DNA from: Bacteroidaceae bacterium
GTDB taxonomy: Bacteria; Bacteroidota; Bacteroidia; Bacteroidales; Bacteroidaceae
Reading direction: 5' to 3'
Assembly (NCBI GenBank): GCA_024401305.1
Contig: JAKSLI010000006.1
Span: 16,235-80,234, forward strand
DNA length: 64,000 bases
The position numbers and the translations under genes were made by a program. The notes below the pieces were generated by a model. The model saw nothing but the letters and a program-made list of their open reading frames with translations. It did no database searches and was not told the origin of the DNA. This document shows, piece by piece, positions 6,943 to 13,534 of this stretch. Position 1 is the first letter of the stretch, and every line of letters begins with the position of its first letter.

Positions 6943-7253
6943 ATTCTTATTTTCGCTAGCAAAGTGGTAAATTATTCCATATAAAATAATTCCTCTTTTA
7001 GCATTTGTGTTTCAGATTTACTATTAGGTTTAAACCTATCAAGTATGATTAATCTGCTGCAAAAGTACGAATATTCTTTTTACCAACAAAAAGATTTTGA
7101 CATTATCTTTGTGTTTATGTTAAAATTAAACATGATCAACATGATCAGCAATTCTTAATGGCTATCACATTACTAGCTCATGTCCAAAATGGACACAAGA
7201 TCAGGAGAGGAACGGCAGAACTGACACACAATTTGAAATTGAAATCGTGAGCA
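6943..7253. other. Gene-free spacer with GATC cluster and TGTCC palindrome
   Basis: No credible gene. The spacer has two GATC sites nine bases apart (7134-7137 and 7143-7146, within CATGATCA repeats) and a third at 7199-7202. A palindrome TGTCC-AAAAT-GGACA lies at 7181-7195, with the form of a dimeric regulator's operator. The third copy of the P2 hairpin lies at 7228-7248. Much of the rest is AT-rich. Confidence 0.5.
7228..7248. repeat. Small hairpin family P2, copy 3
   Basis: Stem ACAATTT/AAATCGT (one G-U pair) with loop GAAATTG, preceded by ACAC. It lies 5 bp from the stop of the 98-residue gene and some 4 kb from the transposase. It shows that this hairpin occurs away from the transposase gene, as a REP-like solo copy would. 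Confidence 0.75.
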
Positions 7254-7550
7254 TTAGTGCTCCAAAACTTCCTCGAGAATTGTTTCATCAGCGAAGGTTC
7301 TTTGATAGAAAATCGGATAACCGAGGGAGACGGGATGTTCTGCTTTGTTGATTCGCTTTACGCTGTCAAGGTCGGGTAAGCCGAAGTCAAAACTCCTGCC
7401 ATAGAGTATAATCCTGCCGTTCTGATTGTCTATCTTCCACAATCCGCCGCCATGGCAAGTGGTGTGACCTTTGGGCAACAGTTCCCTGTGAAGATAGACA
7501 TTGCCAAACTTCAGCACGCCGTCGAGCGTTATGATGAATTTGTTATACAT
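7254..7550 (-). CDS. Hypothetical protein (98 aa)
   Basis: I do not recognise this gene. It encodes 98 residues with no signal peptide: 'MYNKFIITLDGVLKFGNVYLHRELL' at the start, a glycine/histidine segment 'HTTCHGGGLWKID' and a C-terminus ending 'EETILEEVLEH'-like acidic residues. It looks like a small beta-rich cytosolic protein. It is the gene nearest the aldolase, on the same strand, and is separated from it by an intrinsic terminator, so it probably has its own transcript start or depends on read-through. Confidence 0.6.
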   Translation of the reverse strand: MYNKFIITLDGVLKFGNVYLHRELLPKGHTTCHGGGLWKIDNQNGRIILYGRSFDFGLPDLDSVKRINKAEHPVSLGYPIFYQRTFADETILEEVLEH

Positions 7551-7562
7551 AGGGTTAGTTTA

Positions 7563-7604
7563 GAAAAAATCGCCACCGCACTATCTAAAGTACGATGGCG
7601 ATTC
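7563..7604 (-). terminator. Intrinsic terminator after the aldolase gene
   Basis: An 8-bp stem AATCGCCA/TGGCGATT (7569-7576 with 7596-7603), followed on the minus strand by a run of Ts (7563-7568). It lies 22 bp past the aldolase stop and before the 98-residue gene. Confidence 0.8.
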
Positions 7605-7625
7605 TGTTTGTATGAATGAATTGGT

Positions 7626-8621
7626 TTAGAGCTTGTTGTCTGAACCGAGTACGTTCACGATCTTGTGCATGTACATCTTCTTCATGTTGTCACGAGCAGG
7701 AGTGAGGTACTGACGTGGGTCGAAGTGTGATGGGTTCTCAGCGAGGTGCTTGCGGATAGCAGCAGTCATAGCGAGACGAGAGTCAGAGTCGATGTTGATC
7801 TTGCAAACAGCAGACTTAGAAGCCTCACGGAGCTGCTCCTCTGGGATACCGATAGCGTCAGGAAGCTGACCACCGAACTGGTTGATAGTAGCAACCTCAT
7901 CCTGAGGAACTGAAGAAGAACCGTGGAGTACGATTGGGAATCCAGGGAGCTTCTCCTCGATAGCGTGGAGGATGTCGAATGCCAATGGTGGAGGTACGAG
8001 GATACCCTTCTCGTTACGAGTGCACTGCTCTGGAGTGAACTTGTAAGCACCGTGAGAAGTACCGATAGAGATAGCGAGTGAATCGCAACCTGTGCGAGTA
8101 GCGAACTCGATAACCTCTTCTGGCTGTGTATAGTGTGACTCAGCAGCTGAAACCTCATCCTCAACACCAGCGAGAACGCCGAGCTCAGCCTCAACAGTTA
8201 CGTCGAACTGGTGAGCGTAGTCAACAACCTTCTTTGCGAGAGCGATGTTCTCCTCGAATGGGAGGTGTGAACCGTCGATCATTACTGAAGAGAAACCTGA
8301 GTCGATACAGTCCTTACAAGTTTCGAAAGAATCTCCGTGGTCGAGGTGGAGAACAATCTGTGGGTTCTCGCAACCGAGTTCCTTAGCGTATGCAACAGCA
8401 CCTTCAGCCATGTAGCGGAGGATTGTTGGGTTAGCGTACTTGCGTGCGCCCTTAGAAACCTGCATGATAACTGGAGACTTTGTTTCAACAGCAGCCATAA
8501 CGATTGCCTGCATCTGCTCCATTGTGTTGAAGTTGAAAGCTGGGATAGCGTAGCCACCAGCAACTGCCTTCTTGAACATCTCGCGAGTATTTACGAGACC
8601 AAGATCTTTGTAGTTTACCAT
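7626..8621 (-). CDS. fba: Class II fructose-bisphosphate aldolase
   Basis: A 331-residue zinc-dependent aldolase of glycolysis and gluconeogenesis, interconverting fructose 1,6-bisphosphate with dihydroxyacetone phosphate and glyceraldehyde 3-phosphate. Class II features: 'LHLDHGD' with the zinc-binding histidine and catalytic aspartate, 'SVMIDGSHLPFEEN', 'AELGVLAGVEDE', and 'VLHGSSSVP', followed by 'KINIDSDSRLAMTAAIR'. The length is normal for the family. It is transcribed alone: a good promoter lies upstream and an intrinsic terminator downstream. Strong, uniform codon bias is evident (many CGT/CTC-type codons), as expected for a highly expressed gene. Confidence 0.96.
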   Translation of the reverse strand: MVNYKDLGLVNTREMFKKAVAGGYAIPAFNFNTMEQMQAIVMAAVETKSPVIMQVSKGARKYANPTILRYMAEGAVAYAKELGCENPQIVLHLDHGDSFETCKDCIDSGFSSVMIDGSHLPFEENIALAKKVVDYAHQFDVTVEAELGVLAGVEDEVSAAESHYTQPEEVIEFATRTGCDSLAISIGTSHGAYKFTPEQCTRNEKGILVPPPLAFDILHAIEEKLPGFPIVLHGSSSVPQDEVATINQFGGQLPDAIGIPEEQLREASKSAVCKINIDSDSRLAMTAAIRKHLAENPSHFDPRQYLTPARDNMKKMYMHKIVNVLGSDNKL

Positions 8622-8706
8622 AATTTAATACCTTATTTTAGTTTTTTGGTTTTTAGTTTCTGTTTTTCGGTTTGGCAAAACCGAGATGCAATTTCTTAAA
8701 TCGTTG

Positions 8707-8738
8707 CAAAGTTATAGAAAAGAGCAAAAAAGAACAAA
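8707..8738 (-). promoter_or_regulatory. Bacteroidota-type promoter of fba
   Basis: On the minus strand, TTTG at 8738-8735, 20 nt spacer, then TAACTTTG at 8714-8707. This matches the Bacteroidota vegetative promoter pattern (TTTG, about 19 nt, TAnnTTTG). It leaves a leader of roughly 80 nt before the aldolase ATG. Confidence 0.8.
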
Positions 8739-8808
8739 TAAATCAACCATTTTTTAGTGAAAAGCGAGCAAATAAAAGTCGTGATACTGCCAACTTGAAA
8801 AGCAAAGA

Positions 8809-9360
8809 TTACAATGTGAGCACTTTATCCATCATTTTATCATGCTCAGAATGAGGTATTTCACCAAACTTCTGAAAGGGGAAAGCCACACCTATGAGAT
8901 ACGGAAGCCGCCCTACCCTAGCCTCGACATCAGCGAAGAATCGGTCGTAATATCCCTTGCCTCGCCCAAGTCTGTTGCCCTTTTCGTCGAATGCCATGCC
9001 CGGTACAAGAACCGTCTCAATCCGATTATAGTCATCAAACAACTTTCCCGTAGGTTCCATTATGCCAAAAACGCCTTCCTTCAGATCGCTCCTTGAATGA
9101 TATTCGCGCAACACCATCTCGGTATCGGACACCACTTCGGGCAGCAAAACAGTTTTCCCCTGGCTGACAAGCGCTTCGATCACCGTAATGACCGACACTT
9201 CGTCAGGCAGGGGAAAATATGCCAATATGCAGTTTGCTTCCCTTACATGCTGCTCAGCAAGCAAACTGGCGGAGATGTCTTCAGACATAGCCATAAGCTG
9301 TTCCTGTGTGTAACCCTTTTTCAAGGAGCGTACATATTTCCTCAGCTCAGGCTTTGTCAT
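8809..9360 (-). CDS. 5-formyltetrahydrofolate cyclo-ligase
   Basis: A 183-residue enzyme that converts 5-formyl-THF to 5,10-methenyl-THF using ATP. Starting at 9360 gives 'MTKPELRKYVRS', normal for the family; the longer in-frame reading to 9435 is only overlap with the gene upstream. Key motifs are 'ILAYFPLPDEV', 'LVPGMAFDEKGNRLGRGKGYYDRF' with the glycine-rich phosphate-binding loop, and 'LIGVAFPFQ'. Its ATG overlaps the stop of the preceding coiled-coil protein by four bases, indicating translational coupling. The chemistry is unrelated to that neighbour, so the operon link is probably economic rather than functional. Confidence 0.92.
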   Translation of the reverse strand: MTKPELRKYVRSLKKGYTQEQLMAMSEDISASLLAEQHVREANCILAYFPLPDEVSVITVIEALVSQGKTVLLPEVVSDTEMVLREYHSRSDLKEGVFGIMEPTGKLFDDYNRIETVLVPGMAFDEKGNRLGRGKGYYDRFFADVEARVGRLPYLIGVAFPFQKFGEIPHSEHDKMMDKVLTL

Positions 9361-9785
9361 TTTTTCTTTCTTCTTATTATAATGTATAGGATGATGGAAA
9401 GCAGGATGGCTCCAAGTCCAACAAGTCCCGCCCACAATGACTTCGTGTTGATCTGCGAGAGCAGGAAGTCAACCTTTCCGAGCATTTCCTCGTGGTTTCC
9501 GTCGATGTTGCCCTTCAAGGAGTTTGTGGTCTTCGTGAGGTTCTTCTGGTCAATCTGCAATGCCGTGCAGAGGGAGTCGATGAGAATCTGCTGTTCATCG
9601 ATAACCTTTGACATGCGCTCTATCTGAACAGTATCATTATATATCTGTTCTTCCAGCAGACGCACACGCATCTCAAGGTCGTTCAGATGAATCTGAATAT
9701 TGGCATCAGCACGACCGCTAAGATACTGCGCATTGACAGACAAAGCCAAGAAGCCTATGATGAATGAAAGGAGAAGTCTTTTCAT
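9357..9785 (-). CDS. Membrane-anchored coiled-coil protein
   Basis: A 142-residue protein with an N-terminal signal peptide ('MKRLLLSFIIGFLALSVNAQ'), a heptad-rich central segment of about residues 30-105 that should form a coiled coil, and one C-terminal membrane helix ('LWAGLVGLGAILLSIILYIII') ending in basic 'RRKKK'. It probably stands in the inner membrane with the coiled coil in the periplasm. No family recognised. It is part of a four-gene minus-strand run with the Ala/Pro-rich lipoprotein, the PEGA-like membrane protein and the folate enzyme. Confidence 0.8.
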   Translation of the reverse strand: MKRLLLSFIIGFLALSVNAQYLSGRADANIQIHLNDLEMRVRLLEEQIYNDTVQIERMSKVIDEQQILIDSLCTALQIDQKNLTKTTNSLKGNIDGNHEEMLGKVDFLLSQINTKSLWAGLVGLGAILLSIILYIIIRRKKK

Positions 9786-9821
9786 AACCTTATAACCTCA
9801 TAACCTTATAACCTACCTCGA
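9786..9821. repeat. Octanucleotide array between envelope genes
   Basis: Four alternating 8-mers, CATAACCT and TATAACCT, fill most of the 36-bp gap. It resembles the heptanucleotide arrays elsewhere in the window but with a period of eight. Confidence 0.7.
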
Positions 9822-11147
9822 CTACTTTCTCAACATTGGATGGATGCGGTCGAGCACTGAACGAAGGTTCACATTGCCATCCTTGCAAGCATCGCGGAGA
9901 GCAACCTTTGCATCTTCAACATTGCTCTGTGTCTTGATCTTCTGGAGATCCTTGAGAACCTGGTTGTAGTAACCATTACGCTTACTCTGGTCTATGCTGT
10001 TGTAAGCGTTAGAGCCTACGATATAGTCAATGTTACCGCTGCGGAAAGCTGCAAGGAGTCGCTTGGCATCGTCAGAAGAAGCTTCTCCCGGTACCCACTT
10101 ATCTTGCGCCTTGAGGTATGTTACATCAGCATCAGCCATTGCTGCAACTGGTTCTGCCTTAGGTTCTTCTGCAGGCTTCTCAACCTCCTTTGGTTCCTCG
10201 GTTTGTTCCACTTCCTGCACTTCTGGCTGAGGGTCGAGTGTCTGTTCATTCTCGTCAGGCTGCACCTCATCGTCCTTGACTTCCATTTCCTCTGCTGAGC
10301 CTTCTTCATCTGCTACAACTTCGGTCTTGTCCTTTTCGCTGTCGCCATCGCAAGAATTGAACATTGCAGTGATGGCTATACCAAGGATCAAGCCCACAGC
10401 AAGTGAGATGAGATATGGAATGAAGGAAACCTTGCCTGTTGAAGGCTTGTTTGCACCGCCTACTCCACCAATCTGAAGTTCGTTGAGCGGAGTGTCTGTG
10501 TGGCTTGCATCCTTGATGAACTCATAGACAGCACTTGACTGGTCGATATCCACAGAACCACGCTTGATGCCATCAGGAGTGTTGAAAGAAACCACGATGC
10601 TCTGCAACTGTGAAGCGAGCATGATGCGCTTCTCGCCCTTCTGAAGGTCAGTGTGGGTAATCTGGATACGACGATCCTTGTAACCATCAGCACTGATTGT
10701 TACATCGTAAGCATCGCGCGATTCGCTGAAGGTAATCTCCTGACCGTTCATGATTTCCTTCTGGTCAATCCTGAACTTAGGCAATGCTACGCCAGCGCCA
10801 TTGACTACGGTAAGAGTGATACGAAGGTTCTTCTTTCCGAACATCTCATTCGGATTCTGAATCTTCTGAGGCTTATTTGGAGTAGCCGATTGCTTTGGAG
10901 CGGCAGGCTGCTGAGGTCTTTGCTGTGATGCAGGCTGAGCAGCAGGTCTGGTTGGTTGAGCAGGAGTTGGCTGAGCGGCAGGTCTGCTTGGCTGAGCAGA
11001 ATCTGGCTGCTGCGCAGGCTTCTTCTCCGCAGGTGCATCTTCTTTTGAGTTGAAAACTATAGGGTTACCCTGACCGCCCTGAGCGTTTTTATTATTTGTT
11101 TCTTCGATATCGTCGCCAAAATGCAACAATGGTTCGTTATTGTTCAT
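9822..11147 (-). CDS. Single-span membrane protein with Pro/Ala-rich linker
   Basis: A 441-residue protein in clear segments: acidic N-terminus, a Pro/Ala/Gln-rich low-complexity region (about 30-95), a beta-rich part (about 105-215; 'LRITLTVVNGAGVALPKF', 'YDVTISADGYKDRRIQI') resembling PEGA-like surface domains, one membrane helix ('YLISLAVGLILGIAITAMF') near 245-265, a long Glu/Pro-rich linker, and a helical C-terminal domain of about 95 residues. Function unknown. The layout (soluble domain, membrane, acidic stalk, terminal domain) suggests a transmembrane connector. It lies 17 bp downstream of the lipoprotein gene, so they are co-transcribed. Confidence 0.8.
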   Translation of the reverse strand: MNNNEPLLHFGDDIEETNNKNAQGGQGNPIVFNSKEDAPAEKKPAQQPDSAQPSRPAAQPTPAQPTRPAAQPASQQRPQQPAAPKQSATPNKPQKIQNPNEMFGKKNLRITLTVVNGAGVALPKFRIDQKEIMNGQEITFSESRDAYDVTISADGYKDRRIQITHTDLQKGEKRIMLASQLQSIVVSFNTPDGIKRGSVDIDQSSAVYEFIKDASHTDTPLNELQIGGVGGANKPSTGKVSFIPYLISLAVGLILGIAITAMFNSCDGDSEKDKTEVVADEEGSAEEMEVKDDEVQPDENEQTLDPQPEVQEVEQTEEPKEVEKPAEEPKAEPVAAMADADVTYLKAQDKWVPGEASSDDAKRLLAAFRSGNIDYIVGSNAYNSIDQSKRNGYYNQVLKDLQKIKTQSNVEDAKVALRDACKDGNVNLRSVLDRIHPMLRK

Positions 11148-11163
11148 AGGAAATAGTTGTTTT

Positions 11164-11763
11164 TTATTGTGCTTGTCCGTCCACGATTACATCTCTCTTG
11201 CCTGGCTCTGACTTCTGAACCACGGTCTGCTGTCTTGCAGGTGCTAGGTCAGCAGCTTTCGCAGGTGCCGCTGGTGTTACAGTCTTTGCAGGTGCAGCAG
11301 GTTGTGCAGGAGTTACAGGCTTTGCTGGTGTTGCAGGAGCTGTTGCTGGTCGTGCTGGCTCTACATTTCTTGCAGGTTCAGCAGCACCGGCAGACTGGCT
11401 CGCAGGGATTGCTCCCGTAGGTGCAGACGCAACTGACGCAGCCTGAGGATTGTTATCTGTGGACGACGATTCTGTGTCGTATTCTATAGTTCCGGTTGGA
11501 TTGGAAGTTTCAGCAGTAGCGTTTGCCTCAACTGTTTTCTTCTGCTCCTCATCTTTTGCCAAGTCTGTCAAGCTTCCGTTGAACGACTTTGCGCCGTCGC
11601 TCATATCAGTGCTTCTTTTGGTTGAAGTTGTAATACCCTCTGACGATGCTGATCCGTCGTATTCCTCGAATTCAGCCTCAATCTCAGCGCGTGTCTTCTT
11701 GCTTTCACACGCTGTAAATGCCACAACAAACAATAAGAGAAATATAAAATTAAAGATTTTCAT
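11164..11763 (-). CDS. Ala/Pro-rich lipoprotein
   Basis: A 199-residue predicted lipoprotein: 'MKIFNFIFLLLFVVAFTAC' supplies the lipobox with cysteine at 19, followed by a charged and serine-rich segment and a long Ala/Pro/Val repeat region (about 110-180) of the type that spans the periplasm or wall. It ends 'GKRDVIVDGQAQ'. It is the first gene of the minus-strand envelope operon. No enzymatic domain is visible; a structural tether is a reasonable guess only. Confidence 0.82.
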   Translation of the reverse strand: MKIFNFIFLLLFVVAFTACESKKTRAEIEAEFEEYDGSASSEGITTSTKRSTDMSDGAKSFNGSLTDLAKDEEQKKTVEANATAETSNPTGTIEYDTESSSTDNNPQAASVASAPTGAIPASQSAGAAEPARNVEPARPATAPATPAKPVTPAQPAAPAKTVTPAAPAKAADLAPARQQTVVQKSEPGKRDVIVDGQAQ

Positions 11764-11825
11764 TTCTTTGTTGAAGATTAATGATGGGTTCTGAAAAATT
11801 AGACTTGTAACAATCGTTTAGGGTG

Positions 11826-11833
11826 CAAAGTTA
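11826..11833 (-). promoter_or_regulatory. -7 box of the envelope/folate operon
   Basis: TAACTTTG followed by C on the minus strand, about 60 bp before the lipoprotein ATG. The upstream TTTG element is weak. Confidence 0.65.
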
Positions 11834-11990
11834 AGTGATTTTTGGGAAAGCAGAAAATCAGCAACGATTTTTTTTATTTTATTAAGAAATAACATCAAAA
11901 AACTTAACTTGTTTTGGTTTTGATATTGGCAAAAAAGCACAAAAAACAAAACTTTTTACATCAAACGACTGATAATTTACATTAATTTAC

Positions 11991-11998
11991 TAACTTTG
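11991..11998 (+). promoter_or_regulatory. -7 box of the MBL hydrolase gene
   Basis: TAACTTTG followed by C on the plus strand, 20 bp before the ATG at 12019. It is divergent from the promoter at 11826-11833. Confidence 0.65.
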
Positions 11999-12018
11999 CG
12001 CCGAAAAAAATCAAGAAC

Positions 12019-12825
12019 ATGGTTAGATTTATGGCATTGGGAAGTGGCAGTTGTGGCAATGCGTACCTGCTGATGACTGACGGCGACAATCTGATGATTG
12101 ACGCTGGCATCGGTATTCGCCACCTGAAAAAGCACTTCACCAACCACCAGATGAAGATAACCAGTCTGCAGCGCATCCTCATAACCCACGACCATGCCGA
12201 CCACGTAAAGAGCGTCGGCTACCTGTCAACGGAGTTGGAGATTCCTGTCTATGCCACGAAATCAGTTCACGAAGGCATCTACAAGAACTATTGCGTGAAG
12301 AAGAAGGTTCCGATGGACAAGCAGATTTCCATAGAAAAAGACGAGACAATCCAGCTCGGCGATTTCAAGGTTACGCCGTTCCATGTGCCTCACGACAGCC
12401 TTGACAACGTAGGCTACACCATAGAAGTGGAAGGCATCGTGTTCTCAATAATCACTGACTGCGGCCATGTTACCGACCGTATAGCGGAAGCCATTGGGAA
12501 GAGCAACTACCTTGTCCTTGAGGCAAACTACGACAATGAGATGCTTGCAAAAGGTCCTTATCCTCCATTCCTGAAGGTGAGGGTGGCAAGCAACACTGGC
12601 CATCTTTCCAACACCCAGTGTGCCGAAGCATTGGTAAACCACGCTACTCCTGACCTTCGCCATGTATGGCTCTGCCACCTAAGCGAGCACAACAATCATC
12701 CTGAGCTTGTCCGCAAGACGATAGAGGAAGAGCTTCGACAGCACGGAATAATCGCCGGTGCCGATTTCATGGTGGATGTTCTCAAGAGAAAGCAGCCAAG
12801 CGAGATCTTCAAGTTGACAAAATAG
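12019..12825 (+). CDS. YycJ/WalJ-like metallo-beta-lactamase fold hydrolase
   Basis: A 268-residue MBL-fold hydrolase. 'ALGSGSCGNAYLL' opens the fold, 'THDHADH' at 56-62 gives the zinc ligands, 'TDCGHV' and 'LEANYD' follow, and 'SNTGHLSN' and 'HLSEHNNHPE' complete the pattern of the YycJ (WalJ) group, which are thought to be nucleases acting on DNA ends. Single-gene transcript with its own promoter. The last two codons and the TAG stop lie inside the left terminal repeat of dispersed element R1, so insertion of that element set or preserved the present 3' end. Confidence 0.9.
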   Translation: MVRFMALGSGSCGNAYLLMTDGDNLMIDAGIGIRHLKKHFTNHQMKITSLQRILITHDHADHVKSVGYLSTELEIPVYATKSVHEGIYKNYCVKKKVPMDKQISIEKDETIQLGDFKVTPFHVPHDSLDNVGYTIEVEGIVFSIITDCGHVTDRIAEAIGKSNYLVLEANYDNEMLAKGPYPPFLKVRVASNTGHLSNTQCAEALVNHATPDLRHVWLCHLSEHNNHPELVRKTIEEELRQHGIIAGADFMVDVLKRKQPSEIFKLTK

Positions 12826-13045
12826 TATCAGTGAAAGAACACTATACAAGAGCTTCTTACGGCATTTCATAACACATTAATAAACAACGCCTTACAGAGG
12901 CACAAAAAAACTCATAGCTTTTTGGGTAAAAAAGCTATGAGTTTTTTAATTATCTCTATGAGTTTTTGGTCGTTTTCCGCTGAGTTTTTATCCGTTTCCC
13001 GTAGAGTTATCATTAACCACTCCGGAAATGACAAAATAGTATCAA
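12816..13045. repeat. Dispersed element R1, copy A
   Basis: A 230-bp noncoding element bounded by direct terminal repeats GACAAAATAGTATCA(G/A) at 12816-12831 and 13030-13045, 214 bp apart. A reversed copy with the same ends 215 bp apart is at 63251-63481. Conserved interior: GAGGCACAAAAAAACTCA, then several AAAAACTC/GAGTTTTT units, and CGTTTTCCGCTGAGTTTTT near 12971-12989. It provides a bidirectional terminator hairpin. No protein reading is convincing. Confidence 0.8.
12905..12947. terminator. Bidirectional terminator within element R1
   Basis: Long hairpin with arms AAAAAACTCATAGCTTTTT and its complement around a GGGT-containing loop; T-runs follow on both strands. It serves the MBL gene on the plus strand. 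Confidence 0.8.
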
Positions 13046-13090
13046 CGGAATTAGACTCAAAAACAATACATCTTTCCAGTAGATATTTTG

Positions 13091-13164
13091 TCAATAAATT
13101 TCACTTATATGACTTATTCCAATGCTGTTGGATTTGATAAGTACAATAAGTTAGATTTATTGAT
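13091..13164. repeat. Palindromic element R2, copy 1
   Basis: Begins TCAATAAATT..ACTTAT and ends ATAAGTACAATAAG..ATTTATTGAT, forming an imperfect long hairpin. A second copy with the same ends and a different middle is at 37338-37399. Confidence 0.65.
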
Positions 13165-13200
13165 AATTCATCCATGAATATTCGATAATCCGTGATATTA

Positions 13201-13410
13201 TTAGTCAACAAATGGGCGACCTGCTACAGGAGCATCGAAAGAGAAAGTGCCGTCTGTTACAGGAATTCCGTTTGGTTTTGGATTTGGATTTACTGGTGGG
13301 TTTACTGGAGGATTTACAGGTGGGTTATCATTACCACCACTACCCAAGATTACTGCGCACTCTACATATACAGGAACTGTAGTGAGTGCTGGCTTAATAT
13401 AGTTTTTCAT
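13201..13410 (-). CDS. Small peptide 'MKxYIxP' type (69 aa)
   Basis: A 69-residue protein starting at 13410 with 'MKNYIKPALTTVPVYVE' followed by 'ILGSGGNDN', three NPPV repeats and a C-terminal 'FSFDAPVAGRPF'. No signal peptide of normal form. The N-terminal pattern M-K-x-Y-I-x-P followed by a Val-rich strand matches the peptide at 28176-28370, and both genes lie directly downstream of a large secreted-protein gene on the same strand. Such small proteins are common in Prevotella and have no assigned function that I know. The Gly-Ser-Gly-Gly segment could mark a leader/core boundary, but no modifying enzyme is nearby. Confidence 0.65.
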   Translation of the reverse strand: MKNYIKPALTTVPVYVECAVILGSGGNDNPPVNPPVNPPVNPNPKPNGIPVTDGTFSFDAPVAGRPFVD

Positions 13411-13483
13411 TTTTCTGAGTTTTGTTTCTGATTTGTTAAATTTGTAAAAGGATTGACATTCTCTCCACCACATCTAGTATAAC

Positions 13484-13532
13484 ATATTACTCCCCCTCCC
13501 ATTATACGGGGAGGGGGTAAGGGGGGAGAGGC
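13484..13532. repeat. G-rich hairpin R3, copy 1
   Basis: CCCCCTCCC-ATTATAC-GGGGAGGGGG hairpin followed by a GGGGGG run, preceded by TATTACT. An almost identical sequence in reverse orientation is at 34545-34594. It separates the small peptide gene from the large secreted-protein gene. Confidence 0.7.
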
Positions 13533-13534
13533 CT

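Noticed and set aside
12912-13137. 60-71 residue readings inside element R1
   Set aside because: They cross the terminator hairpins, and copy B at 63251-63481 does not preserve either reading.
13508-13530. G-quadruplex
   Set aside because: Three long G-runs only and a better-supported hairpin pairing with the C-runs; not reported as a separate feature.
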